From Tulasnella sp. 424 (Eukaryota > Basidiomycota > Agaricomycetes > Cantharellales > Tulasnellaceae): a stretch of 64,000 nt of DNA. The stretch is from the NCBI GenBank assembly GCA_019633425.1, contig WSUB01000115.1:62001-126000 (forward strand), read 5' to 3'. The position numbers and the translations under genes are program-made. Position 1 is the stretch's first letter, and each line of letters opens with the position of its first letter. The notes beneath the pieces were generated by a model. It worked only from the letters and a program-made list of their open reading frames with translations, was not told the origin of the DNA and made no database searches. Of the stretch, positions 46,209-58,204 are shown one piece after another.

Positions 46209-47476
46209 TCATTTCCCTTCCGCCTCGAGTTCCTCGGACTTTTTCAGAGTATCCCTCAGCATGGTATCAAAGTCGTACTTGTAGGTCATGCCGAGATCCC
46301 TAATGCTTTTTGAGTTGTCAACCTTGAATACACCGGTATCCGGGTACAACTTTCCAGGGTTGCCCTTCTTCACTCCTTTCGCAGCGGCGCGTTCGGGGTA
46401 GTGTTTCCAAATATAATCGGCGATGGCCTGGGCAGAGTAGTTACCAGGAGATACGAGGTAACGTTGGTTCGCAGCTGCTGGGGCGTCCTAATTGTGAATA
46501 GTTCCATGGTATGTCAGCTCCTAGCTGGCGAGCGCTGCAAAGTACACGTACGATAGCCCGGACGTGAGCTTGCGCGAGGTCCCGCACGTCGATCCAAGCC
46601 CAAGTGGTGTAACGTGGTTCAGAAACGCCGTTGAACACATCATATATGTCGGTATTGCTCGTATTGAGGAATTTCAAACTCGTGAGTTCTTGCTCCGGAG
46701 GACCAAGCACTTGAGGACGCGAACAGTTCAGAAAGAAAATTTACGTATACGCAGCGATACGACGCATACCGTTGGGAGGGCAAAGCGTAGTAATGGTGAA
46801 ATGAGGCTTCTGCTCTTTGACAAAGTCCCAAGCCGCTCTCTCTGCACACAGCTTGCCGGCGACGTAAGCCATCAGCGGGTGGCTAAGCGTTTGTTCGTCG
46901 AGCGTAACCTGAGACCAGATGGCGTATGAGTGGTGACATTCCGAAACAATGGAAAACGCGTAAATTACCGGACTCCAATCCTCCTCAGTGTAAACTTTCC
47001 CCGGCCAGGCCCCTTTAGGAATGTTCAACATATTTCCGAACGTGGCCGTAATTACAACGCGCTTGACCGTAGGTGCAAGCTTGCTAACGGACTCCAAGAT
47101 TCCGGTTGTACCCTTGATGGCAGGGTCCAGCATATCCTTCTTAGGATCTGTGCTATTTCATGTTCATCTCGCCTTAGAGCGGGTCACCCCACCAGTGCGA
47201 CTAGGTCACTTACACGCTCAGATGATAAGGAGAACTGGTATGCACGACAGCATCAAACTTGTGCGCCTTGAGAACCTCGTCAAACGCTCCGGGAACAGTG
47301 ATATCTTGGACAACTGCAAACTTGAGCTTTCCGTCATCACCGAACTTGTCGCGAAGAAAACGGCTCTTGGATTCCGAGCGAACGGTCCCGACAACGTCGT
47401 ATCCTTGTTCCAAAAGGGCCTGAAGGACTGCGACGGCAACAAAACCGTTGGCACCGGTAAGTAGAACAGAGGGCAT
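46209..47476 (-). CDS. NAD(P)-dependent reductase, SDR copy A
   Basis: First of three tandem extended-SDR reductases related to the gene at 4311-5587. Start ATG 47476: MPSVLLTGANGFVAVAVLQA with the TGxxGFxA nucleotide loop. It has TVRSESKSRFLRDKFG, then VVITATFGNML at the catalytic Ser/Thr region. The YxxxK pair is in YVAGKLCAERAAWDFV. PPEQELTSLKFLNTSNTDIY is the substrate-lobe segment, and the end is LRDTLKKSEELEAEGK with TGA 46209-46211. Exon pattern is as in the other SDR genes (about six exons). Expected to reduce an aldehyde or ketone; the substrate is unknown. It carries the shared promoter module about 100-160 bp upstream. Confidence 0.88.
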
Positions 47477-47575
47477 GATGAGATGGGGAGTGCGGGGGAG
47501 AGGTGTCGGAATAGTGAGTGTGTTGGTTGTTGTTCATGTCTGAGTGAATACGGGGCAGCTTTTATGCGTTCAGTT

Positions 47576-47638
47576 CCTCCACTCCCGACGCGAAATGTTG
47601 ACAGTCAAGGAGTGACGCGAAGGGAAACTCACTCCACT
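47576..47638 (-). promoter_or_regulatory. Shared SDR promoter module, copy A
   Basis: Written on the plus strand: CCTCCACT (47576-47583), GTTGACA (47597-47603), TGACG (47613-47617) and ACTCCACT (47631-47638). A TATA-like ATAAAAG sits between the module and the ATG. The same order and nearly the same spacing occur before SDR copies B and C. TGACG is a CRE/bZIP-like half-site. Confidence 0.6.
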
Positions 47639-48062
47639 AGTTCAACGCGGGTGGTGGAGGTTGGGCATCCTAGATCCGTTCTCTCCATCTTATGTCCGCC
47701 GACTGGAACCAATACGTTTCACGTCCCGTGACCCAGTCCCTCCACCAATTACAGCATCCACCGTGACGCGGAGTTATTGACTAAGCATATTCCAGGCTTC
47801 CCCACTTTCCCAACCTCACGTGCACACCGTAGAATGGTAATCCAGGCCTCGTTCCTGGCCATTCAACTTTGCCCAAACAATGATTGTGACGGCGAGGGAG
47901 TTTTCTTCTTTAAAGAGCCAATCGCTCTAAGCAGTGTCCCGAAGCCGGCTTTATCCGCTATGCATATATGCATAGATTCTCGATTCACTTCGAATTATAT
48001 ATATTGACCACAAAGACGCCCATTTTTGGAACCCCAATACTAAGTACTGTAACAAAGCCATA

Positions 48063-49342
48063 CTACTTCCCTTGAGCCTCAAGCTCCTCGAACTTCTTGA
48101 GGGTATCCTTCATCATCGAGTTAAAGTCGTTATACGTGATACCTAGGTCCCTCACGCTCTTCGAGTTGTCGATCGAGAAGACGCCAGTGTCAGGATACAG
48201 TTTTCCGGGGTTTCCCCTCTTGACACCCTTCGCGGCGACGCGCTCTGGATAATGCTCCACGATATAATCGGCGATCGCTTGGGGAGAGTAGTTTCCAGCG
48301 GAGATGATGTAGCGTTGGTTGGCAGCAGCTGGGCTGTCCTGCTCGTTCGAAGATCACAATGGATGAGGCGGATAGTCTGACAGTAGCATCGGGATTAGAA
48401 CGTACGATAGCAGCAATATGTGCCCGAGCAAGGTCTCGCACATCCACCCAAACCCAGGTGCCATAGCGCGGCTCGGATGTGCCGTTGAAGACGTCGTATA
48501 TGTCTGAATTGCTCTGGTTGATGTTCTTTAGACTGGCGAGCTCCTGCTCCGGAGGTCCGAATACCTGGTTAAAAGGTAGCGTTTCAGGGAATCCGAGCTG
48601 CCCATAGGATAGAGAAGTACAAACCATCGGAGGGCACAACGTAGTCACACTAAAGTTGGGCTTCTTCTCCTTGACAAAGTCGAATGCAGCTTTTTCGGCA
48701 TACAGCTTCCCCGCAACGTAGCCGAGAATGGGGTGGTTTCGGGAGACATCATCGAGTATCACCTGGTGCATCATGACAGGTTCGGTTAAGTGTTCAAGCG
48801 GAACGCGGGCATGATATCATACGTACAGGGCTCCAGTCCTCTTCAGTATAGATACCTCCGGGCCAGTCCCCTTTGGGAATACTCTGGATATTGGCAAAAG
48901 TAGCCGTGATGACGATACGCTTCACAGCCGGCGCGACCTTGAAGACGGATTCCAAGATTCCGGTTGTTCCTTTGATGGGAGGGTCAAGCATTTCTCCCTG
49001 AACGTCAGTCCTATTTGTGACGATTCCGTGTTCAGCGCCCCAGTTAAACGCGTGTCATGAGATGGCTTACGCAGTGAGATAGAACGGAGAACTTGTATGC
49101 AGCACCGCGTCGAACTGGTATGCCTTGAGGACATCCTCAAAGGCACCGGCTACCGTGATGTCGGGGACGACTGCGAAGTGAAGATTTCCGCTTTGAACGA
49201 AAGTATTGAACTTTTCGCGAAGATAGTTTGTCTTCGACTCGGAACGAACGGTTCCAACGACGGTGTCCCCCTTGTCCAAAAGTTGTTTGAGAATAGTGAC
49301 GGCGACGAAACCGTTTGCTCCGGTGAGTAAAACGCAAGGCAT
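48063..49342 (-). CDS. NAD(P)-dependent reductase, SDR copy B
   Basis: Second of the tandem trio. Start ATG 49342: MPCVLLTGANGFVAVTILKQ, then TVRSESKTNYLREKFN. VVPDITVAGAFEDVLKAYQF and VLHTSSPFYLTA close exon 1. Exon 2 carries MLDPPIKGTTGILESVFKVA and RIVITATFANIQSI. The YxxxK pair is YVAGKLYAEKAAFDFV. Then QVFGPPEQELASLKNINQSN, VWVDVRDLARAHIAAIV and the last exon with YIVEHYPERVAAKGVKRG, ending MMKDTLKKFEELEAQGK, TAG 48063. All key residues are intact. It appears closest to copy A in the second exon (TTGILES) and shares the promoter module. Confidence 0.88.
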
Positions 49343-49436
49343 GATTAAATGAAGAGGATGGAGTTGTTGAAATGTGGATGGAGCTGCTGTTTAGAACATT
49401 TTGACATTGCAAACGGGGCGAGTCTTATACGACGAG

Positions 49437-49494
49437 CCTCCACTTTCGCTAAAGTGTTGACAGTTGGATATGACGTGAGAGAAGCTCCTCCACT
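49437..49494 (-). promoter_or_regulatory. Shared SDR promoter module, copy B
   Basis: Plus-strand reading: CCTCCACT (49437-49444), GTTGACA (49456-49462), TGACG (49471-49475) and CCTCCACT (49487-49494). A TATA-like GTATAAGA (minus) at 49424-49431 lies between the module and ATG 49342. Confidence 0.6.
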
Positions 49495-50540
49495 ACCCTA
49501 ATAGGGTAAAGACAATGCAGTTGTGTATTTGAGTCACGAATGAAGCCCCTTTTGTCCGAGACCGAATCCTGCGCTCGGGGTCCAAGCCCGAATTCATCGC
49601 AGCAGTGGCTTGTCCTGCCTCGTACCAATTAGAAAAGGGATGGGATACGGGGATAACGGCGATATAAATCCGTGAAGCGCTGTGATTGGTCAGTGAGATA
49701 ATTGGGAAATTAGAGCCATTTGGCGCGTCTCTCACCAACCAATCAGCATTCGCCGGGCACCGCTGACTCTACACCGGGTTCGCCCCCCAGGCCTATCCGA
49801 CCCATTCCGCGCACCTTGATGTCTTTCAGTGCAGTCGATTCTCGCGTTCTAAATTTGGATTATCATCTATTCCACGCTGTAATCCTTACCAAAGCAGCGG
49901 ACAAACCCGTCCCCATACGGCACACTCGCTGCCACTCAAAACCTTTCCAACCACGCCGCAAACGTCTTCGCCCGCACGTAAAAGAGGACCGAAGACTCTA
50001 GTACTACCCCAACAAACTGGCGGAAGCGAACAGGAGGACTGTGTTTGAATACAGGAGGTGGACTTAAGGTCGTTGCGAATACCCTTCTCCACCTATCGCC
50101 GGCCACGCAGACCGGAAGCTATTCACCATCGCGAGAACTGAAAGAAGACTCGGGGTTGGTCCCCGCCCCAGTTCCCCTTCCGCACCACCAGTTCTCAGAC
50201 CTCAACAATCCACAGGCAAACGAGCTCCCCCAGGAGGCGGTCACCTGTGAAAAAGTCTGAGCTGCTATGAACTCCAACAAGCTCCGAGGCCGGATGGCCC
50301 ACCGGTTTCAGCTCTCCAATTTGGGCATGGGAAGGAATCGCTGACGACTTCTTCTTTCTCTTCTCCAGATGCGCCCAACAAGGCTATCACCCATTCGAAC
50401 GGCACGAATCTATTGCCAGAGCTCTCAAGACACCCACGGAGGAACACCGACTGAATTCGTCCCAGCAATTCTTCAATGATAACCTTGCCATTTATTGCTC
50501 TCACACGAACTGAACTACCATAACATCCAAACGCTTTTAA
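49495..50540. other. Stretch between SDR copies B and C
   Basis: Longer than the spacer between copies A and B. Plus-strand frames at 49720-50001 and 50045-50260 show no domain and no splice chain. I see no relic SDR exon here. Confidence 0.4.
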
Positions 50541-51822
50541 CTATTTCCCTTCGGCTTCAAGCTCCTCAAACTTCTTCAACGTATCCTTCATCATGGAGTC
50601 AAAGTCGTTATAAGACATCCCAAGATCCTTGACACTCTTTGAGTTATCGATGGCGAAGACTCCTTCCTCTGGATACAACACGCCGGGGGTTCCCTTCTTG
50701 ATTCCTTTGGCGATGGCGCGCTCGGGGTAGTGCTTCCAGATATAATCGGCGATGTATTGAGGAGAGTAGTTGCCCGCTGAAATCAGGTACCGCTGGTTCG
50801 CAGCAGCAGGGCAATCCTGGTCGGTTCGAAGAATCAGCCTTCGATGCACAAGGGGATGCCAAGGCGGCGGAGAGCGGACATACGATAGCAGCAACATGAG
50901 CCCGGGCAACGTCTCTCGAATCCGCCCAGGCCCAAGCACTATATCGCGGTTCGGTTGCACCACTAAAGACATCATAGATGTCTTCGAGGCTACGTGAGAT
51001 CTTCTTCAAGGATGTAATCTCGTGTTCCGGAGGGCCCAAAATCTGATTCGACATCCAAGTATCAGGTTTGACTTTGTGTAGAGGAATGGCATATTTCGCG
51101 ACAGGGACTTACGATGGGTGGGCATAACGTTGTGATGCTGAAGTGCGGTTTGTTCTTCTCAACGAAGTCGAACGCAGCCCTTTCGGCAAAGAGCTTGCCA
51201 CCGACGTAGCCAAGTAACGGGTCACTGAGCGCCTCTTCAAGTGTTATCTGGTATAGAAGAAGAGGGATTAGAGAGTGACGCGAGTGTGATGAGGGCGAAC
51301 GCGTACAGGATTCCAATCTTGTTCAGAGTAAACCTTGCCAGGCCAATTGCCTTTAGGGACGGTTATAATACTCGCAATACTAGCCGTGATCACAACTCTT
51401 TTGACTGTTGGTGCACACGTGCGGATGGACTCGAGGATACTGGTGGTACCGCTGATGGCCGGATCAAGCAGCTCCGTTTGGATGTCCTTCCTATAGTGGA
51501 TGCACCTCCTTCAGCAAATTTCAACATAATATATTTATCAAGCAACCTACGCGTCCGATCTAGAGGGCGAACTCGTGTGGATTACCGAATCAAATGTGTA
51601 CGTCTTCAACACGTCGTCGAATGCCCCCTTGGGGACGATATCTTCAACGATCGCAAAGCGGAGCTTTCCCCCGTCAACGAACTTGCTGAACTTGTTGCGA
51701 AGAAAGGTTGTCTTTGACTCTGAGCGAACCGTTCCAACGACTTCGTGTCCTTTCTCCAAGAGGACTTGAAGAATAGCGACAGCGACAAAACCGTTGGCAC
51801 CGGTGAGTAGAACGCGAGGCAT
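50541..51822 (-). CDS. NAD(P)-dependent reductase, SDR copy C
   Basis: Third of the trio. Start ATG 51822: MPRVLLTGANGFVAVAILQV, TVRSESKTTFLRNKFS. Exon 2 has LLDPAISGTTSILESIRTCA-like sequence and VVITASIASII. The YxxxK pair is YVGGKLFAERAAFDFV. Then QILGPPEHEITSLKKISRSL, AWADSRDVARAHVAAIV, and the last exon with YIWKHYPERAIAKGIKKG and MMKDTLKKFEELEAEGK, TAG 50541. It shares MMKDTLKKFEELE with the gene at 4311. Intact; six exons. Substrate unknown. The promoter module is present upstream. Confidence 0.88.
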
Positions 51823-51907
51823 TGCGAGAGGAATGGAATGAATATTTGATTGTATGGTTTCTCTTTCACTGCTCAGCTTGAGCTTCCCTCTTATACCCTC
51901 AGGCAGC

Positions 51908-51966
51908 CCTCCACTTCAGGAGATCGTTGACAATTAAATATGACGAGAGGACAAGGCCCCTCCACT
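51908..51966 (-). promoter_or_regulatory. Shared SDR promoter module, copy C
   Basis: Plus-strand reading: CCTCCACT (51908-51915), GTTGACA (51926-51932), TGACG (51941-51945) and CCTCCACT (51959-51966). A TATAAGA box (minus) at 51890-51896 lies between the module and ATG 51822. Confidence 0.6.
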
Positions 51967-52529
51967 GTCCCAATGCGGGCCATTGAGGACAAATTATACT
52001 ATCCCCTCGCCAAGTCCAAACAAGGATAGGACGTAGCACTTGGCGTTCGGGGTAACGAAGCCCGAGTATGCGTAGGTAAGGTGTTCGCGGGGTGAAATGC
52101 CCGATCTCGTCGAGCCCTGGCTTGTATGCGAACCTAAGGAAGAGTATAATAGGTAGGTTTAATTAGCCTTGGTGTTGTAGAAGTATTATATGCTTGGGCT
52201 ACGCTTAGCCTGGGCGGCAATCAGTGTCGTCAGTTACATCGACCACGGAGCCCTCACCCGGTCCCGGATTACGATCTCCGGCCCTCACGTCGTATCTCAT
52301 CGGCTCCGCGTCACAGTGCCTAAAATATAGTGGGGAAACCCTCCCAATCTGAGCATACGGAGGCAAGGATGTCGTTGAGTTACTGGCGGGGATCGATTCC
52401 AATCCACCCTCGCTGTGCGTTTTTCTCGATAACCAAGCATAGATTTTAACAGGAGGAGTTAATACATTTCAGAGCCTAATAATATCACACACTAACGACT
52501 ACGGATCGAGTTGAGGTCTCTGATCGGCA
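51967..52529. other. Intergenic stretch
   Basis: Upstream flank of SDR copy C and 3' flank of the aldehyde dehydrogenase gene. Only short frames; nothing recognised. Confidence 0.4.
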
Positions 52530-54706
52530 TTAAAAGGGCGTCCAACTACGGAGCCATTCTCCCCATCCTGGATTGAGGGCCGGAACTCGGGGTTTCATGG
52601 CAGCAGCTTGTTTGACTTTCGAGTCCTAAGAGCACGGGTAGATTTTAGCGTATGAAGGACGCAGAACGAAAGTGGGCAATCGTGCAGGCTGCTCACGGTA
52701 TATGGAGGGAAGCGCCAGCCCAATAATGTATCTGTAATCCGCGGAGAACTGGCCGTGGGTCGGAAGTGGGACAAGGTGTCAAAAGTCCACCTCCCGAACA
52801 TCATACCATCTTAAGGTGAAAGAGACAGTGATTAGGTCCAGGGCAAACTGCAAGTTTATTGGAGTGACCGAAAAGGCCGATCTACTCACGTCCGGACTGT
52901 CCGACACCACCGAAAGGCGACCCCTGAATGCTGGCTTGGACGCAGCAATCATTCCTGACGAATTGGCCAGATTGTGTTTGACTGAAGACTGGATGAAGAT
53001 ACAATTGTCAGTATTGAGGAGCTGTCTGCAAAGTGAGACGTACTCTGCTCCTCGAAGTCGCTGTCATCTGTGAAGACGTATAGCGACAAGGGATGAGGTT
53101 GAGAGCGTGTAAAGTCGATGGCTTCTTGGATATCCTATATCGAGCTCGTGAGCGCGAAAGCACCAATTGAATGAACGTAGTAGACCTTGACAGGAACAAT
53201 CGGGAGAACTGGCCCAAATAATTCGCTGTCCGAGTCGAGAGTTTAGCCTCGGCCCAACACTCTCCGGGCATCGTCACTCACTCTTCCATCACTGAATCGT
53301 TTAGCCCTACGTTCTTCAATACCGTCGGCGCAATCCATCGTCTCTTCACGTCGAACTGCCCACCGCAAACCACCTCGCCCCGAGTCTTTTCCAACAGTCC
53401 CTTTACTCGATTGAATGCAGAGTCGTTGACCAAGTTAGTTATAACAGCGTTCTCTGCACCGTCTGGATAGAACTCTTTGTAGACCTTCACGAAAGCGTTC
53501 GACAATGCCTCTTGGGCCTCTTGCGGGATGAATACATGGTTAGGCGCTGTGCAGGTTTGACCAGCGTTAATTGTTTTTGCCCAGAGCTAAGGAGGGACAA
53601 ACAACCATAAGGGGTTAAGCTTCAGTCAACGGAGGTTTCTGGGAAGAAACGTACCAGACGCCGGGCGGTGACATATGGATCCATCGCGGGGTCGCAGAAC
53701 ACGGGGTTCTTTCCTCCAAGTTCGAGCGTAGTGGGCGTGAGGTGCTTAGCGGCTGCAGCTGAGACGATCTTGCCAACAGCGGGGCTCCCAGTAAAAACAA
53801 CTTAATCCGATGTTAGTTTACTGATGGTAAATGGAAGCGGGAACAGAAGCACTCACTGTGATCCCACTGCAGATCGAGTAAGGCGGTAGTTTCGCGAACG
53901 GCTCCATTCACGACTCTGAACAAGTCTTGGTCAAGATATTTGGGGAATAGCTCGGAGACCAAGGCTGATATGTGTGGCACGAGCTCGGACATTTTGAGGA
54001 CGCACGCGTTCCCGGTCGCGATGGCTCCGCCCTTGAACGAAGACGAGTGGTAAGAGGAATGCTTTATTAGACAAGAGTGAAATTGTATACTCACAACGAA
54101 TGATATTGCAGAGTTGACGGGATACTAGTGAATCACCCCGTTTCAGCCGCGCTCCCAACAAAGAGTTTCCAACAAACGCACGTTGAACGGTCCAATCACA
54201 AGGACTACTCCCTTGGGAACCTTCCTGATCAAAGGACTAAAAGCCCAGGACTTGATGTCGAACGGAGGCTTTTGAGGTTGAGCCCATGTCTCAAAATTGT
54301 TGTAAATGTACATGAGTTCCGTGACGACCATATCCAGCTCGTATGCGGTCGCTTCGAGTTTGTGGCGACCCAGGTCGATTTTGCAGGCTTCTTCAAAGCG
54401 CGAGTAGTTGTCCTAATAATAACTGAGATTAGAAGGCAATCATACAGGGAAGGATGCGGCCAATTCTAACCTCGAAGAGATGGACTAAGCGCAGGAGCTG
54501 TTCCTTGCGGTACTGCAGAGGCCGAAGACGGCCCGAATCAAAAGTCGCTCTGACGTCTTCCCTAATCTTAAGAAGGAGAATCCGCATCATTACACTTGTT
54601 TCTCCCGTGTCGGTATCTGGACAAAGCATACCTGCTTTATCTCGTCAACTGGGGTGTACTTCAAGACGGACGCGGTCTGGATAGGAAGCTGATTCGTAGA
54701 CGACAT
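52530..54706 (-). CDS. Aldehyde dehydrogenase (ALDH3/fatty aldehyde type)
   Basis: Oxidises aldehydes to acids with NAD(P). Start ATG 54706 ([20 protein letters not shown]). Order: [20 protein letters not shown], then [29 protein letters not shown] joined through a 30-nt exon ([10 protein letters not shown]) to [20 protein letters not shown]. Then [13 protein letters not shown], the catalytic Glu in [13 protein letters not shown] and the nucleophile Cys in [36 protein letters not shown] and FDTLSHFRP follow, with the C-terminus [20 protein letters not shown] ending TPF, TAA 52530-52532. More than ten exons; catalytic and cofactor motifs are intact. The C-terminus lacks an obvious membrane anchor. 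It lies next to three reductases, but a joint pathway is only a guess. Confidence 0.9.
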
Positions 54707-55271
54707 ATTTGTCGGTTTAAAAACTTGAATATGCGAGAGGTGATGATAATGTGGGTTGAAGGGTAGCTCCGCTCTCGCGCTGATAAGTCGCTATTTGAAC
54801 TCCTGGAGGCTGTTAGCTTGGGAATAGACGGCAGTGATTCCATGCCGCATTACGCAGGCGGAAGGTTGATATGGGCTCATCCGTGCTTTGAAAACCGAGC
54901 CGTGTGAGGTAATAGGTGATTGAGGAGAAGTGTTTGGAGCTGGATCCACAACCAGGAGAAGGCCTGAGCTTGTGGCAGAACTGGCGGGCTTCGACAACAA
55001 AAGCCGAGGTCTCTCCCAGGGTTCATCGCTGACTCATCATTCCACTGTTACGCCTTAGGGTTGGAGTTGATTGTTATCGATCAATATTATCCGGATAAGC
55101 CCCATATGCATGACGCAAAAGATGACCTTAGAAGCTTTTCACCCTTCTGCAGAAGAGAAAGGGGAACAAAGGTGCGTGACGGCCGTGAGAAACGTAGTAG
55201 AATTCAAACTCTTCCCACACCGTATTTCCCGTTCTCGTGACCCGTCCCTCCTGTTCTGGGAACGACCACCA
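54707..55271. other. Divergent promoter region
   Basis: Separates the aldehyde dehydrogenase (minus) and alpha-galactosidase (plus) genes. Short frames only. Confidence 0.4.
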
Positions 55272-57617
55272 ATGTTACCTCTCTTGCCTCTTCTATCGCT
55301 CCTTGCTGGGACCCAGGCTCTTGAGAATGGCCTGGTAAGCAGTTTGATTCCTACTACCAATGTGATCGCTCACGACAATGCTTTGCTCGTCAGGCGAGAA
55401 CGCCGCAAATGGGATGGGTACGCCCGTCATTACGTCTTGCGAGCGGAGGGCCCCCTATTCTGACTTGCCTCTTACCCATTCAGAATACATGGAATCACTT
55501 TGGATGTGGAATCTCAGAAGATCTCATTTTATCAACCGCGCGCGTCATTGTTCAGAAGGGGTTGAAAGACCTTGGATACGAGTGTTGGTAACTCGGGGAC
55601 CCCTTTCGTGTGTCGCAACGCTGACGGCGGTGGGCCCAACTTCTCAGATGTCCTCATAGATGACTGTAAGTCACACCACTGAGTTCCAATCGTCAGATCA
55701 TCTCATTCGGCACTGTACAGGTTGGCAGGCACCAGAGCGGGATCCAAAGACGAAAGCACCTGTCGCTGATCCCAAGAAGTTCCCACACGGCATCAAGCAT
55801 GTAGCGGATGAGATTCACAAAATGGGATTAAAGGTAGAATTCCTCATTGCTGTCCTCAGAACAAGCTACTGACGTGGATCTCTCAGTTGGGAATTTACAG
55901 TGATGCTGGAAGGTGAGGCATCCACTCGGACAATCTCTCCTCACCACTAAATGTTCCCAGTCGGACCTGTGCTGGATTTTTCGGGTCTCTTGACTATGAA
56001 GAGATTGACGCGAAGCAGTATGCCGCTTGGAAAGTGGATTATCTCAGTACGTAATTATTCTTACCTATCCAGTGTTCGCCCGTGGTTTCTAAACTTGGGG
56101 CTGCGTTGAACTCCGTCTTACAGAATACGACAACTGCTACAACGAAGGACGGTCAGGCACACCTTTGATCTCGCAGCAGCGATATGCCGCTATGTCGAAG
56201 GCGTTGAATGCCACCGGCAGGCCAATATTGTACTCGATGTGTAAGTCCCGTCGAAGGGTCGTTCATCGGGAGGGACCCTGACTCACATCACTGGATGGGT
56301 TTCAGGTAACTGGGGTAAGTCAAGATCATAGAAACAATATGCCTGTACTGACCAGTGCTATACAGGAGAGGATCAACCATGGAACTGGGCAAACGTTCGT
56401 TTAAAACCTGCTCCTCATTCTGACAGACACCGTCGTCTCACTCCACCTTTGCCTTCCTCAGACCATCGCCAACAGCTGGAGGATCTCTGGGGACATCCAT
56501 GATAGTTTCAAAAGATTTGACGAACGCTGTCCGTGCACACAGGTCCTGGACTGCAAGTTTGCGGGATACCGTACGTCTTGGAAGGCTACGACGGCCTATT
56601 TGTCCTGACTCTATTGTCATACAGACTGCGCCGTTACTCGGATCATCGACTTCGCTGCTCCACTAGGGCAGAAGGGAGGCTCAGGACATTGGAATGATTT
56701 GGATATGCTTGAGGTGCGTACGTGCATCGTTTATAATAGGGCTTCGACTGAATACCCGTGGTAGGTGGGGAATGGGGGGATGACCTACGACGAATATGGT
56801 GCGCTGTACCGCCCCCTACTTTCTGGGGGATATCACTCTGATACATCTCTCCCTACAGTCACACATTTCTCAATGTGGGCAATCCTCAAGAGTCCACTTA
56901 TTCTTGGAAATGACCTGAGTTCGATGGTAGGGGCTGTGGTTTCTTGGCTGATCGTCCCCTCCTTTGACCTTGGTTATCACTCGGTTACAGTCCGACGAGA
57001 CCTTTTCAATCATTACGAACGAAGCCATTATATCAGTAAATAAAGACCCTCAGGGGTCCGCTGCCAATCGTATTTGGAAGAAGGAAGTTGCTGGAGGCGA
57101 CTTGCAACTTTGGGTCGGCTGGCTGACGAACTGGTGTGATCGGACAACTTGTCTATCCGGATGAGTCTAATTTGAGGGGATTTCTTTCCTCAGGGATACG
57201 GTTGTCGCCTTAATGAACACCGGCGAAGAAACGATCAAGACCTCAGTTTCAATTGCTGACGTCTTCACTGATGGGGTGAGTGAAAGTACCCAAATCAAGG
57301 ACCGCAGTTAACAGCCCCGCCTTCGCTAGAGCGAGTGGTCTCGAAGGGCAGCATACTATCTCTATGACCTCTGGGAGCTCGAAGACAAAATGGACGCCAA
57401 CATAACGATGACGCCGAGAGCTCAGTCCGTGCCTAGAAAGGACGGAAGACGCTACGGAAAGTTCGAGGGGGTTGTTCGAGGTCACATCGAGAACGTGCAG
57501 GTAAAGCCACACCAGACGCGAGTTTGGAAGCTGGGTGTGATTTGGGGATCCGTAGATGGACAAGAGGAGGTCGCACAGACGAAGCTGAAGCGGCGGGGCG
57601 CTCGGTATGAGCTCTAG
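55272..57617 (+). CDS. Alpha-galactosidase, glycoside hydrolase family 27
   Basis: Secreted enzyme that removes terminal alpha-galactose from oligosaccharides and galactomannan. Start ATG 55272; MLPLLPLLSLLAGTQALENG is a signal peptide. Mature start ARTPQMGWNTWNHFGC is the GH27 signature (usually TPPMGWNTWN). The nucleophile Asp is in VDYLKYDNCYNEGRSGTP and the acid/base Asp in GSGHWNDLDMLEVGNGGMTY. Also seen are IDDCWQAPERDP, GIYSDAGSRTCAGFFGS, SMCNWGEDQPWNWAN, THFSMWAILKSPLILGNDL and NKDPQGSAANRIW. The C-terminal beta domain has VALMNTGEETIKTSVSIADV and ends KRRGARYEL, TAG 57615-57617. About 460 residues, 15 or more exons, all in phase. The KxEL-like end is not a convincing ER-retention signal. 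Confidence 0.94.
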
Positions 57618-58204
57618 TCGGAAGAGTGCATCTGGAGCGAGGTCGCCTGACCGTTGAACACTCTGTGCGAAAGTCGAATGAAGCCTCAGTTTTGGACCCG
57701 GCAAGATAAATGTATATTAAAACCGTTGTACATCTCCATGTTAAGACAAGCTTTGGCCTGTAGGTGGTTTCTCGTAGGTTTCTTCCTCGAGAAAATGTTC
57801 CGGGATAATATTGCACCACCAAAGGCAATAGGTGTCTCAAGAAATTGGCGCACCAAACGAGAGTATATTCCTTCAATAATCGACGACCAGAGTCTCGGGC
57901 CTCGAGCTGGATGTGATCCCCTACTCCTTCCTATACTGGGCTGTTGCTGTTGATTGGATTTAATTCAAAAGCTGACTATATCATGCTCGCGTCGGACCTC
58001 AATCCTAGCTGCTTCCGCGAAGAAAATCGCGATTACATCGATATCTACTAACTCACTAATTAGGTGCTTGGGATAGGGCGTTTTCCTCAAACTAGATACA
58101 TAAAAGGACGAGACTATTTACGTGCGCAGCATAGATTTGAGCGGAGGATACGTATACGACGTGAGTGTACTTAAGTAGAGATGTGGCCGGGTGAGTAGAA
58201 CATA
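57618..58204. other. Intergenic stretch between convergent genes
   Basis: 3' flanks of the alpha-galactosidase and the membrane protein gene. Nothing recognised. Confidence 0.4.

Noticed and set aside
49720..50260. Plus-strand frames between SDR copies B and C
   Set aside because: Short, Pro-rich and without motif; likely chance.
46209..57617. Metabolic gene cluster of three reductases, aldehyde dehydrogenase and alpha-galactosidase
   Set aside because: No core biosynthetic enzyme, cytochrome P450, transporter or pathway regulator is present; adjacency alone is not enough.
57249..57876. Minus-strand frames opposite the 3' end of the alpha-galactosidase
   Set aside because: Antisense shadows of a well-supported exon.
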